Below are positions 12,899 to 20,341 of a stretch of 20,341 nt of DNA, piece after piece. The stretch is from DASXSB01 sp036506275. GTDB lineage: Bacteria > Methylomirabilota > Methylomirabilia > Rokubacteriales > CSP1-6. Each line of letters opens with the position of its first letter. Position 1 is the first letter of the stretch. Location of the stretch: the NCBI GenBank assembly GCA_036506275.1, contig DASXSB010000061.1, positions 1-20,341 on the forward strand, written 5' to 3'. The translations under genes and the position numbers were made by a program. The notes beneath the pieces were generated by a model, which was not told the DNA's origin, searched no databases, and saw only the letters and a program-made list of their open reading frames with translations.

Positions 12899-13656
12899 GC
12901 GCGCCTCCACGCGGGGGTGCGCCGTCGATGAGCGCGGGCGAGGTGACGGTCGTACGCGACGGCGTCATCGCCACCGTGACGCTCAATCGCCCCGAGCGAC
13001 GGAATTCGCTCAGCGACGCCATGCTCACCGCGCTCGGTGAGGCCTTCACGGCGCTCCGCGATGATCGCGACGTGCGCGTCGTGATCGTCACCGGCGCGCC
13101 GCCCGTCTTCTCCGCGGGCGCCGACGCGCCGATGCGGGCGTCGATGTCACCCGAGGAGCGCCGCCGCGTGTTCGCGACCTCGCGTAGCCAGTTCCGGCGG
13201 CTCTTCGAGCGCGCGACCGGCGTGCTGGAGGCACTGGAGCAACCCACCATCGCCATGATCAACGGCCACGCCGTGGGCGGCGGCTGGGGACTCACGCTCG
13301 CGTGCGATTTCCGGTTCGCGGCCGCCGAAGCCCAGCTCTGGATTCCCGAGGTCGAGCTGGGGGTGCCGCTCGGCGTGGCTTCCACCACGCGCTTCGTCCG
13401 CCTCGTCGGTCCCGCCCGCGCCAAGGAGATCATCATGGAAGGCCGGCGCTACGCGGCCGCGGAGGCGCTCGCGATCGGCCTCGTTCATCGCGTCTTCCCC
13501 GCCGATGGCCTCGAGGCCGGCGTGCGCGACTACGCGGCGCGACTCGCCGCCAAGCCCTTCCGCGCCCTCGCCGAGGTGAAGGCGCGCATCGACGCTATCA
13601 GCCGCACCGGCACGCCCGCCGTCAACGCGATGACGGAAGGGTTCCTCGACCGCTGA
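12895..13656 (+). CDS. Enoyl-CoA hydratase/isomerase family protein
   Basis: A 253-residue crotonase-fold protein from ATG 12895, overlapping the FMN reductase stop (ATGA). VIATVTLNRPERRNSLS (24-40) is the family opening, FSAGAD (72-77) and NGHAVGGGWGLTLACD (123-138) form the oxyanion hole, and PEVELGVPLG is at 151-160. Compared with rat enoyl-CoA hydratase as I recall it, the second catalytic glutamate (E164) is kept as Glu152, but the first (E144) is Gly132. Hydratase activity is therefore doubtful; an isomerase, hydrolase or other crotonase reaction is likelier. The stop overlaps the CoA-transferase ATG by one base. The pair probably acts on one CoA-thioester pathway. Confidence 0.9.
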   Translation: MSAPPRGGAPSMSAGEVTVVRDGVIATVTLNRPERRNSLSDAMLTALGEAFTALRDDRDVRVVIVTGAPPVFSAGADAPMRASMSPEERRRVFATSRSQFRRLFERATGVLEALEQPTIAMINGHAVGGGWGLTLACDFRFAAAEAQLWIPEVELGVPLGVASTTRFVRLVGPARAKEIIMEGRRYAAAEALAIGLVHRVFPADGLEAGVRDYAARLAAKPFRALAEVKARIDAISRTGTPAVNAMTEGFLDR

Positions 13657-14849
13657 TGCTCGACGGCATTCGCGTGCTCGATCTCTCCCGGATCATCGCG
13701 GGCCCTTACGCGGCGATGCTGCTCGGCGACCTCGGCGCCGACGTCGTGCGGGTGGAGCGACCGGGGCGCGGCGACGACCTGCGCTGGATCCGTGGCGACG
13801 GCATGAGCGCGATGTTCGCCGCCGTCAACCGCAACAAGCGCGGCGTCGCCCTCGATCTCGCCCATCCCGACGGCGCCCGCCTCGCCTTCGAGCTGGCCCG
13901 GCGCGCCGACGTCGTCATCGAGAACTTCCTGCCCGGCGGCGCCGACAAGCTCGGTCTCGGCTACGAGGCGGTGCGCGCGGTGAACCCGGGTGTCGTCTAC
14001 GCCTCCGTGAGCGGCTTCGGGCGTTCGGGGCCGTACGCGAAGCGGCCCGGATACAACTCGATCGCGCTCGGCATGAGCGGCGTGATGGCGCTCACCGGCA
14101 TGCCCGGCCATCCCCCTACGCGCCCGGGCGGCTCCATCGCGGATCTGGCGGCGTCGTACGTCACGTTCGGCGCCGTCAACGCCGCCCTCGTCCAGCGCTT
14201 CCGCACGGGGGCGGGCGCGCACGTCGACGTGAATCTGCTCGCGGCCATGCTCGGCATGCTGCCGGATCCGGTCGCCATGTACTTCGACTCCGGCGTGGTC
14301 CCCGCCCGCGCGGGAAATCGCAACGCGAACCTGACGCCGGCGGAGGCCTTCCGCACACGCGACGGCTTCGTCATGATCGTCATCACCGGTCAAGAGCAGT
14401 GGCCGCGGTTCTGCGCGGGCCTCGGCGATCCGGAACTGCGCGACCATCCCCGGTTCGCCACCAACGACGATCGGCTTCGCCATCACGCCGAGTTCAAGGA
14501 GCGGGTGGAGGCGCGCCTCGCCACCGCCGACACGACCGAATGGGTGTCCCGCTTCGCGGCGGTGTCGATCGCGGTGGGGCCGATCTACGAGTTCGATGAG
14601 GTCTTCGACGATCCCCAGGTGAAGCACCTCGGCCTCGTGACCGAGATCGACCAGCCCGGTCTCCCGCGGCCGCTACGAATGCTGGGCTTCCCGTTCCTCG
14701 CGTCCGGCGTCGAGACCGGCGTGCGGCGCCCGGCCCCGCGCCTGGGTGAACACACGCGCGACGTGCTTCGCGAGCTCGGCGTCAGCGACGCCGAGATCGA
14801 GCGGCTGGCGGCGGCGAAGGCGATCGGGCTCGCTTATTCGATCACGTGA
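13656..14849 (+). CDS. CaiB/BaiF family CoA-transferase
   Basis: A 397-residue family III CoA-transferase from ATG 13656 (TGATG overlap with the crotonase gene). It opens LDGIRVLDLSRIIAGPYAAM with GDLGADVVRVERPGRGD, the typical CoA-binding start. VIENFLPGGADKLGLGY follows at about 88-103, and SGFGRSGPYAKRPGYN near 119-134. The catalytic Asp is probably Asp163 in GGSIADLAASY. The protein moves CoA between a CoA thioester and a free carboxylic acid through an Asp-bound intermediate. The length is normal. Paired with the upstream crotonase it suggests activation and metabolism of a carboxylic acid, substrate unknown. Its last 16 bases overlap the end of the convergent binding-protein gene. Confidence 0.93.
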   Translation: MLDGIRVLDLSRIIAGPYAAMLLGDLGADVVRVERPGRGDDLRWIRGDGMSAMFAAVNRNKRGVALDLAHPDGARLAFELARRADVVIENFLPGGADKLGLGYEAVRAVNPGVVYASVSGFGRSGPYAKRPGYNSIALGMSGVMALTGMPGHPPTRPGGSIADLAASYVTFGAVNAALVQRFRTGAGAHVDVNLLAAMLGMLPDPVAMYFDSGVVPARAGNRNANLTPAEAFRTRDGFVMIVITGQEQWPRFCAGLGDPELRDHPRFATNDDRLRHHAEFKERVEARLATADTTEWVSRFAAVSIAVGPIYEFDEVFDDPQVKHLGLVTEIDQPGLPRPLRMLGFPFLASGVETGVRRPAPRLGEHTRDVLRELGVSDAEIERLAAAKAIGLAYSIT

Positions 14850-15823
14850 TCCGCGCGCAGCAGCAGCGACGCCGGGATTGTGAGGTCGAGCGCCTTTGCG
14901 GTCTTGAGATTGATCACGAGCTCGAACTTGGACCCTTGCTCGACTGGCAAGTCCGCCGGTCTCGCGCCTTTCAGGAGCCTATCGACGTAGGATGCTGCGC
15001 GTCGCAGGATTTCAGTCATGTCGGCACCGTAGCTCATCAGTCCACCGACTTCGGCAAACTCCCTCGCGAAGTACATCGTCGGCAGCCTGGTCGTCGCCGC
15101 GAGCTCCACCACGCGCCGAGGGTCGCTCAGGAAGACCGGGCCTGGCAGCACGAAAATGGCGCCGGGACGCGCACGAACCGCCGTCGCGAAGGCAGCGTCT
15201 ACATCCGCGAAGCCTCGGGCTTCCACGAACTGCAGTCCGACGCCGAGCGCGCCCGCCGCGGCCTCGGTCTGCTTCAGCATGAGCCGCTCCGTGTGTTCAC
15301 CGAGGCCTCCGGGTTGCCAGATGGCAGCGATATGAGTGCGTTTGGGAACGGCATGCCACAGGATCTCCAGGCGCTTCGGGTTCAGCGATGTATTGAGATG
15401 GGTCAGCCCCGTGACGTTCGCTGCCGGCCGCGGCAAGCTCTGGACGAGTCCACTGCCGACGGGATCGGAGACGTGTGTGAACACGATCGGAATCTCTTGC
15501 GTCGCCCGTTGGGCCGCCAGCGCCGAGACAGTCGGAACAGCAACGATCACGTCGGGTTTGAGGCGGACCAGCTCCGCTGCCAATGCCGGGAGCCGACTGA
15601 TTTTGCCGTCGGCCGTCCGATAGTCGATTACGAGATTGCGGCCCTCGACCCAGCCCAGCTCATGGAGCGCCTGCCGTAACACATCTACGCGGAACGTTTG
15701 GGGCGGGTGTGAACTGAGGTAGCCGAGCCGGTATACCTTCGCCGCCTGCTGTGCCTCGCTCGAGACTGGCGGCGCGAGGACGAGGGCCAACAGCATGACC
15801 CACGGGCCGGCCCGTCGCTTCAT
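14834..15823 (-). CDS. ABC transporter substrate-binding protein, ABC_sub_bind (TrpX-like) family
   Basis: A 329-residue exported protein. I choose ATG 15823 because it gives a standard signal peptide (MKRRAGPWVMLLALVLAP, cleavage near SSEAQQ); the longer start adds 11 residues before it. The mature part opens KVYRLGYLSSHPP and has DVIVAVPTVSALAAQRAT, IPIVFTHVSDPVGSGLVQSL and the C-terminal NLKTAKALDLTIPASLL, all typical of the ABC_sub_bind family related to TrpX. Such proteins bind aromatic or other small ligands in the periplasm. No ATPase or permease of this type adjoins it, a common orphan arrangement. Its base composition is lower (about 55-65% G+C in lines I counted) than the flanking CoA-transferase (about 75% in one line), hinting at a different origin. 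It ends inside the convergent gene. Confidence 0.88.
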   Translation of the reverse strand: MKRRAGPWVMLLALVLAPPVSSEAQQAAKVYRLGYLSSHPPQTFRVDVLRQALHELGWVEGRNLVIDYRTADGKISRLPALAAELVRLKPDVIVAVPTVSALAAQRATQEIPIVFTHVSDPVGSGLVQSLPRPAANVTGLTHLNTSLNPKRLEILWHAVPKRTHIAAIWQPGGLGEHTERLMLKQTEAAAGALGVGLQFVEARGFADVDAAFATAVRARPGAIFVLPGPVFLSDPRRVVELAATTRLPTMYFAREFAEVGGLMSYGADMTEILRRAASYVDRLLKGARPADLPVEQGSKFELVINLKTAKALDLTIPASLLLRADHVIE

Positions 15824-15890
15824 AGTCGCCGCCGACGGCCAGAGTGGGCGGGCCACAGTAGAACGAGGCGAGACGGAGGTCGCGCAAGAC

Positions 15891-16775
15891 TCAATAGGTT
15901 CCGCCGCCGGCCAGCTTCTCCAGCGCCTTCACCACCACCGCCAGGTCGTCCCCCTGGTGACCGGCCTCGTTCACGGTCGCGTAGAGCCGCTCGGCGACGT
16001 CCGTGAGCGGCAGCGGCGCCCCGAATGCGCGCCCGGCGTCTTGGATCAAGTGAAGATCCTTCATGAAGAGCTCGAGCTTCATGGCGGCCGGGAACTCGTC
16101 GCGCGCGATGAGGGGCCCGCGCACTTCCAGCATCCGTGAGGAGGCGGCGCTCGTGCCAAGTACGTCGAGCACCAGCCCGAGATCGAGCCCGGCCTGGCGC
16201 GCGAGGAAGAGCGCCTCCGCGGCGGCCGCGCTGTGCAGGGCCACGAGGAGATTTGCCACCAGCTTCAGCACCATCGCCTGGCCCGCGCGGCCCACGTGAA
16301 CGGCGCGCGGAAGCACTGATTCCAGCACCGCCTGCCAGCGCTCGAACAGCCGCCGCTCTCCCCCCACGAAGATGATGCCGTCGCCTCGCGCGACCATCGC
16401 GCTCGTGCCGCTGATGGGACAGTCGAGGAAATCGCGGCCCTTCGCCTCCACCGCCTGGGCCAGGCGCTCGGTGAGGGCGGCGGAGATCGTGCTCATCTGG
16501 AAGATGACGCCGCCGTCGCGCAGGCCGTTGAGGACGCCGTCGGCGCCGAGCGTCGCCTGCTCCACGATGGCGAGCGAGGGCAGGATCGTGCACACCGCTT
16601 CGGACGCGCGCGCGACCGCCGCCGGGGAGGGCGCCGACGTTCCGCCGAGCGCGCGTAGCGCGGCCACGCGCTCCGGCACGACATCGTGGCCGACGACGGC
16701 GTGACCGGCGGTGCGAAACCGCGACGCCACCGCGTGGCCGAGGAGGCCGAGACCGACGAGCCCGACCGTCGCCAT
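15891..16775 (-). CDS. 3-hydroxyisobutyrate dehydrogenase family NAD(P)-dependent oxidoreductase
   Basis: A 294-residue beta-hydroxyacid dehydrogenase-like protein. The N-terminal Rossmann motif is GLVGLGLLG (5-13). The substrate loop DCPISGTSAMVARG is at about 118-131. The catalytic lysine is probably Lys171 in AGQAMVLKLVANLL. An all-alpha C-terminal domain completes the fold (KDLHLIQDAGRAFGAPLPLT). Family members oxidise 3-hydroxyisobutyrate, tartronate semialdehyde or related compounds. The ATG at 16775 lies 16 bases after the LivK-type gene stop, so it is probably cotranscribed with that transporter component. Imine reductases share this fold, so the exact substrate remains open. Confidence 0.9.
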   Translation of the reverse strand: MATVGLVGLGLLGHAVASRFRTAGHAVVGHDVVPERVAALRALGGTSAPSPAAVARASEAVCTILPSLAIVEQATLGADGVLNGLRDGGVIFQMSTISAALTERLAQAVEAKGRDFLDCPISGTSAMVARGDGIIFVGGERRLFERWQAVLESVLPRAVHVGRAGQAMVLKLVANLLVALHSAAAAEALFLARQAGLDLGLVLDVLGTSAASSRMLEVRGPLIARDEFPAAMKLELFMKDLHLIQDAGRAFGAPLPLTDVAERLYATVNEAGHQGDDLAVVVKALEKLAGGGTY

Positions 16776-16791
16776 CAGCGGCCGCCGCTCC

Positions 16792-18033
16792 TCAGCAATT
16801 CGTGCAGGGCGGGTAGTCGCGCGAGTACGCGGGGGCCTTCAAGAAATCCTCGGTCTTGTACGTCCAGAACTGGGACACGTTCGGGAACGTGTGGATGACG
16901 CTGTTCTGCAAGCGCCCGTTCACGCGCTCGACCTTGCGCACGTAGACGTTCTGTACGGGGTTGCCGAAGTCGTCGAAGCGCAGGGGACCGCGGGGCGCGT
17001 CGGAAAGATCGACGCGGCGGAGCGCGCCCAGGAACTTGTCGACGTTCTCGATGTCACCGCCGGTTGCCTCCAGCGCGGCCTTGAGCGCTACCCCCGCCAC
17101 GTACGTCCCCTCGGAGTAGTAGGACGGGATCTGCTTGTACTTCGCCTCGTAGGCGGCCGCGAATTTCTTGTTGGCGGGCGTGGCGAGCGCCGCCGAGTAG
17201 TGGAGCGCGGTGACCACGCCGAGCACCTCGTCACCCATCGTACGCAGGACGTGCTCGTCGGTGAATGTCCCGCCGCCGATGAGGGGCAGGCGCTCCTTCA
17301 GCCCGGCCTCCGCGAACTGCTTGGCGAAGCGCAGGGCGTCGGCGCCCGAAAAGACGGCGTAGATCGCGTCCACGTCGCGCTTGAGCTGGCTCAGGTAGGG
17401 CGCGAAGTCCGCGTTGCCGAGGGGCGGCCACAGCTTCTGCACGACCTTGCCGCCCGCCTCCTCGAACGCTCGCTGGAAGCCGGCCGCCACTTCCCAGCCG
17501 AACGCGAAGTCGTATCCGATCATCGCGATCTTGCGGTAGCCGAGGTTGTCATACACCCACTTGCCGAACGGATGGGAGGGCTGAGAGCTCGTCCACCCCG
17601 TGCGCACGATGTAGGGGCTGCGCTTGCGCTGCGTGAGGTCGTCGGCGGAGACGATGGGGAAGATGGCGGGGATCTTCTTGCCGTCGATGTACGGCGCCAC
17701 CGCGTAGCCGACGGCGGCGCTGAGGGGACCCGTGAGGAGCTGCACGCCCTGCCCTTCCACGAGGCCCCGCGCCTTCGTGAGGCCGGTGGCCGGTTTCCCC
17801 TCGTCGTCCTCGATGATCAGCTTCACCTCGCGGCCGGCCAGCTTGTACTTCTGCTCTTCGAAGAACAGCTCGAACCCGTTGATCATGTCCTTGCCGTTGG
17901 CCGCCAGCGGCCCCGTCTGTGGCACGAGGAACCCGATCTTGATGGGTCCCTTCTGGGCTTCTGACGGAAGGCCCACGACGAGGGCGGCAACCGCAACCAC
18001 GGCGAGCACGACGGCGGCGACCCGGTTCCGCAT
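16792..18033 (-). CDS. Branched-chain amino-acid-type (LivK/Peripla_BP_6) substrate-binding protein
   Basis: A 413-residue exported binding protein. The signal peptide is MRNRVAAVVLAVVAVAALVV with cleavage near SEAQKG. The mature protein opens IKIGFLVPQTGPLAANGKDM, a hallmark of type I periplasmic-binding proteins, and contains ELFFEEQKYKLAGREVKLII, TGWTSSQPSHPFGKW, IAMIGYDFAFGWEVAAGFQR and SYYSEGTYVAGVALKAALEA. It delivers an amino acid, amide, aromatic acid or similar ligand to a LivHMGF complex. No such complex is adjacent; the nearest is the LivF fragment at the left edge on the other strand. The ATG at 18033 has AGGAGA about 9 bases upstream and follows the isochorismatase-fold gene by 29 bases. 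Confidence 0.92.
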   Translation of the reverse strand: MRNRVAAVVLAVVAVAALVVGLPSEAQKGPIKIGFLVPQTGPLAANGKDMINGFELFFEEQKYKLAGREVKLIIEDDEGKPATGLTKARGLVEGQGVQLLTGPLSAAVGYAVAPYIDGKKIPAIFPIVSADDLTQRKRSPYIVRTGWTSSQPSHPFGKWVYDNLGYRKIAMIGYDFAFGWEVAAGFQRAFEEAGGKVVQKLWPPLGNADFAPYLSQLKRDVDAIYAVFSGADALRFAKQFAEAGLKERLPLIGGGTFTDEHVLRTMGDEVLGVVTALHYSAALATPANKKFAAAYEAKYKQIPSYYSEGTYVAGVALKAALEATGGDIENVDKFLGALRRVDLSDAPRGPLRFDDFGNPVQNVYVRKVERVNGRLQNSVIHTFPNVSQFWTYKTEDFLKAPAYSRDYPPCTNC

Positions 18034-18062
18034 GGGGACTGTCTCCTCTCAGGAGGTGACGC

Positions 18063-18692
18063 TCACGGCGCGACGCCGAGCGATTCCAGAATTTGGCCGT
18101 TCGAGAGCGGCCACCCGAGGGCGGCCTCCATGAGGCGCAACGCGAAGTCGTGCATGTCCTCCCCGTCCATCGAGTCCACGGCGTCGGCCGCGATCACGAC
18201 CCGGAAATCGCGGTTGGTGGCGTCGAAGGCGGCGTTGAGGACGCACGTGGTCGTGTTGATGCCGGCGAGGATCAGCGTGTCCACGCCGCGGCTCCGGAGC
18301 ACGAACTCCAGATCGGTGGCGTGGAACGCGCTGTAGCGCTTCTTGCCGCGGATCACGAGATCGGCGGGCTCCCGCAGCTCGGCGATGATCTCCACCCCGG
18401 GCCCGCCCGCGAGGTTGTGGTCGAGGATGCCGCGGCGGGCCTTGCCCGGATCGTCGTGAGCGGCCCGCCAGAACGGGTTGGCCGCGATCTCGCGCGCCGA
18501 TCGGTACTCGGTGACGACGTGGATCACGGGCACCCCGAGCGCGCGGATGCGCGCGAAGAGCGCGGCCGCCCGCTTGATGACGGGCCCGCAGCGCGCGGCC
18601 GGCAACGGCAACGTGGCCACGGTGGGATCGAGATGACCGCGGTGCATGTCGATGGCGACGACGGCGGTCATGCGGGGATCGAGCGTGATCAT
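18063..18692 (-). CDS. Isochorismatase-family cysteine hydrolase
   Basis: A 209-residue cytoplasmic hydrolase. The catalytic triad of the family is visible: Asp15 (VVAIDMHRGH), Lys118 (VIRGKKRYSAF) and Cys150 (GINTTTCVLNAAFDA), with the usual cis-peptide region before the cysteine. Relatives include nicotinamidase, N-carbamoylsarcosine amidase, biuret hydrolase and ureidoacrylate hydrolase, so an amidase acting on a C-N bond is likely. The start ATG 18692 gives the normal length; the far longer frame runs through the permease gene and is a shadow. It lies between the MalFG-type permeases and the LivK-type binding protein, and may degrade an imported amide. The substrate is not determined. Confidence 0.9.
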   Translation of the reverse strand: MITLDPRMTAVVAIDMHRGHLDPTVATLPLPAARCGPVIKRAAALFARIRALGVPVIHVVTEYRSAREIAANPFWRAAHDDPGKARRGILDHNLAGGPGVEIIAELREPADLVIRGKKRYSAFHATDLEFVLRSRGVDTLILAGINTTTCVLNAAFDATNRDFRVVIAADAVDSMDGEDMHDFALRLMEAALGWPLSNGQILESLGVAP

Positions 18693-18751
18693 CGCGGGCT
18701 CGTGAGCAGAGAGATAGCACAGAAGCGGGAACGGCGGAAGCGGGGCGGCCG

Positions 18752-19570
18752 CTAGCCCTTGACGCCGCCCGCGCCCCAGCCCTGCACGAGATGGCGCTGG
18801 ACGGCCGCGAAGAACAGCACGGCGGGGGCGGTGATCATCACGCCCGCCGCCATGATCATTCCCCAGTCCACGATGGTGGCGTTGAAGAGGTCGTTGACGC
18901 CGACGGGGAGCGTCTTGATCTCGTCGGACGTGATCAGCACGAGCGCGAACAGGAAATCGTTCCAGGCCAGGATGAACGTGAAGATGCCGGCCGCGATCAG
19001 GCCCGGCAGCGCCAGCGGCAGCACCACGTGCCACACCGCGCGCGGGCGGTCGGCGCCGTCGACGAGCGCCGCCTCCTCGAGGTCGAGCGGGATGCTGGCG
19101 AAGAAGGCGCGCAGGAGCCACAGGCAGAAGGGCAGGCAGAACGTCGTGTACGAGAGGACGAGGGCGAAGCGCGTGTTCACGATGCCGAGCTGCTTCACGA
19201 GGATGTAGAAGGGGATGATGATCATGATGGGCGCGAACATGTACGTCAATAAGATCAGCCCGGCCACGGTGTCGCGGCCGCGGAAGCGGTAGCGCGTGAG
19301 CGCGTAGCCGCCGAGCGCGGACACGGAGAGCGTGAGGGCGACGGTGGCGGCGGAGACGAGCACGCTGTTCTCGAAGAACTGCACGAAGTTGGTCTCGCGG
19401 AGGAGCCGCGCGAAGTTCTCGAGGGTCGGGTGGAGCGGCACCAGGCGGGGTGGCGTGGCGAAGATCTCGTCGGAGCGCTTGAGCGCGGTCGAGAGCATCC
19501 AGAAGAGCGGGAAGGCGCCCAGCACGAGGAGGGCGGCGCCGCCCGCGTAGAGACCGGGACGCGGCCTCAC
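18752..19570 (-). CDS. Carbohydrate ABC transporter permease, MalG type
   Basis: A 272-residue inner-membrane permease from GTG 19570, overlapping the MalF-type stop as GTGA. It opens with one hydrophobic helix (LYAGGAALLVLGAFPLFWML), followed by the periplasmic segment TPPRLVPLHPTLENFARLL typical of MalG/UgpE proteins, and five more spans. The EAA loop that contacts the ATPase is at about 165-190 (LEEAALVDGADRPRAVW, then LPLALPG). The family imports sugars, sugar alcohols or glycerol phosphate together with a MalF-type partner, an MsmX/MalK-type ATPase and a binding protein. The ATPase and sugar-binding protein are not in the window. It ends 59 bases before the isochorismatase-fold gene. Confidence 0.92.
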   Translation of the reverse strand: MRPRPGLYAGGAALLVLGAFPLFWMLSTALKRSDEIFATPPRLVPLHPTLENFARLLRETNFVQFFENSVLVSAATVALTLSVSALGGYALTRYRFRGRDTVAGLILLTYMFAPIMIIIPFYILVKQLGIVNTRFALVLSYTTFCLPFCLWLLRAFFASIPLDLEEAALVDGADRPRAVWHVVLPLALPGLIAAGIFTFILAWNDFLFALVLITSDEIKTLPVGVNDLFNATIVDWGMIMAAGVMITAPAVLFFAAVQRHLVQGWGAGGVKG

Positions 19571-20341
19571 GACCACGCCTCCTCGCGACGAAAGACGCGG
19601 AAGTAGGCGGCGGTGGCCACGAGGAGGACAACGAACATGATGACGGCGAGCGCCGCGCCCATGCCCGCCTGGAGATAGGTGAAGCTCCGCGCGTACGCGT
19701 AGACGGGCAGCGTCCGGATGTAACGGCTCACCCCGCCCTCCCCCGCCATCAGCCACACCGTATCGAACTTGGTGAACATCCAGATCGAGCGCAGGAGGAC
19801 GATCACGAAGAGCACGCTCGCCGTCTGCGGCAGCGTGACGTGGACGAAGCGGCGCCAGCGGCCGGCGCCGTCCACGCGCGCCGCCTCGTACAGCTCGGGC
19901 GGGATCGTCTGCAAGCGCGCGAGGTACGTCACCACCACGAACGGGAAGAACTGCCACACGCTGGTGACGATGAGCGAGCACATGATGAAGTCCTTGCCCA
20001 GCCACGCCACCGGTGCGCTCACCACGCCCGCCGCCACGAGGAGGTGGTTCACGAGCCCGTACGAGTCGTTCAGCAGCCACTTCCAGAGGATGACGGCCAC
20101 GATGGTGGGGATCAGGTACGGGAAGAGCACCACGCCCCGGAGGAGATTGCGGCCGCGAAACGCCTCGTTGAGCAGGAGGGCGGCCGGGATGCCGACGAGG
20201 AGCTGGAGGGCGATGGTGGCGCCCGAGTACACGGTGCCGTAGTAGAAGCTGTTCCAGAATTCCTCGTCGCCCGCGAAGTAGCGATAGTTCTGCAGCCCCA
20301 CGAAGGCCTGGGCGGGCAGGAAGGAATGCTTGTCGAACAGG
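19567..20341 (-). CDS. Carbohydrate ABC transporter permease, MalF/UgpA type (N-terminus off the edge)
   Basis: At least 257 residues of a MalF-type inner-membrane permease. The frame stays open to the right edge (LFDKHSFLPAQAFVGLQNYR), so the true start lies outside; the internal GTG near 20301 is only the Val of the conserved FVGLQNY motif. Spans such as TVYSGATIALQLLVGIPAAL and LLRGVVLFPYLIPTIVAVIL are typical. The EAA loop is LYEAARVDGAGRWRRF followed by HVTLPQT. It forms the heterodimeric membrane channel with the MalG-type protein directly downstream, whose start overlaps its stop. Substrate unknown; a sugar or polyol is likely from family knowledge. Confidence 0.92.
   Translation of the reverse strand, partial: LFDKHSFLPAQAFVGLQNYRYFAGDEEFWNSFYYGTVYSGATIALQLLVGIPAALLLNEAFRGRNLLRGVVLFPYLIPTIVAVILWKWLLNDSYGLVNHLLVAAGVVSAPVAWLGKDFIMCSLIVTSVWQFFPFVVVTYLARLQTIPPELYEAARVDGAGRWRRFVHVTLPQTASVLFVIVLLRSIWMFTKFDTVWLMAGEGGVSRYIRTLPVYAYARSFTYLQAGMGAALAVIMFVVLLVATAAYFRVFRREEAWS

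Noticed and set aside
11177..12910. 577-codon minus-strand frame opposite the sugar dehydrogenase
   Set aside because: No motifs, His/Arg/Ala biased; the plus strand has a quinoprotein with many family motifs.
15824..15890. Promoter-like TTGAGT/TTGCGC boxes before the ABC_sub_bind gene
   Set aside because: The -10 match is poor and the start is close behind a same-strand gene; not distinguishable from chance.
16711..17964. 417-codon plus-strand frame opposite the LivK-type gene
   Set aside because: Antisense shadow; the minus strand has a signal peptide and family motifs.
18693..19631. N-terminal extension of the isochorismatase frame
   Set aside because: It runs through the MalG-type permease in another frame and is Arg-rich; the family normally begins near ATG 18692.

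Overview
This is a GC-rich, gene-dense bacterial window (roughly 70% G+C by eye) with many 1-4 nt ATGA/GTGA gene overlaps, frequent GTG starts and several solute-binding-protein transport genes. The mix of a full pqqABCDE operon, LivK/LivF- and MalFG-type ABC components, a luciferase-like flavin oxidoreductase, a CaiB/BaiF CoA-transferase and an ABC_sub_bind (DUF534-like) solute-binding protein resembles soil or groundwater lineages such as Candidatus Rokubacteria / Methylomirabilota. An alphaproteobacterium cannot be excluded. No rRNA, tRNA, CRISPR array, transposase or integrase was seen.

Layout. 1-1575 (+): the tail of a LivF-type ATPase overlaps a luciferase-like flavin-dependent oxidoreductase, followed by a probable single-pass small membrane protein. 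1619-3352 (-): a polytopic TMTC-like protein with C-terminal TPRs. 3468-10640 (-): a ten-gene PQQ operon, in transcription order pqqA, pqqB, pqqC, pqqD, pqqE, a half-size permease, a DoxX-like protein, a Tat-exported ABC-type binding protein, a seven-bladed YVTN propeller, and a cupredoxin-like/CarboxypepD_reg-like protein. 10641-10929: a divergent control region with two face-to-face sigma70-like promoters and two dyad symmetries. 10930-14849 (+): a DUF4242 protein, a PQQ-dependent (sorbosone-type) sugar dehydrogenase, an NADPH-dependent FMN reductase, an enoyl-CoA hydratase/isomerase and a CaiB/BaiF CoA-transferase. 14834-20341 (-): an ABC_sub_bind solute-binding protein of lower GC, a 3-hydroxyisobutyrate-dehydrogenase-like enzyme, a LivK-type binding protein, an isochorismatase-fold hydrolase, and MalG- and MalF-type sugar permeases, the last cut by the right edge.

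How it fits together. PqqA is the peptide precursor of pyrroloquinoline quinone. PqqD presents it to the radical SAM enzyme PqqE, PqqB is a metallo-beta-lactamase-fold enzyme, and PqqC performs the final oxidation. The genes after pqqE match families recurrently found with PQQ-dependent alcohol dehydrogenase systems (binding protein and propeller) plus membrane proteins of unknown role. A PQQ-dependent sugar dehydrogenase is transcribed away from the same control region, so cofactor and a cofactor user share one regulatory island. No PQQ alcohol dehydrogenase and no ATPase partner for the operon's binding protein are in the window.

The points most worth checking are the long hairpin between pqqA and pqqB, the 17-bp palindrome touching the pqqA -35 box, the Met at the PqqC position equivalent to Klebsiella His154, and the permease/DoxX/binding-protein/propeller/cupredoxin extension of the operon.
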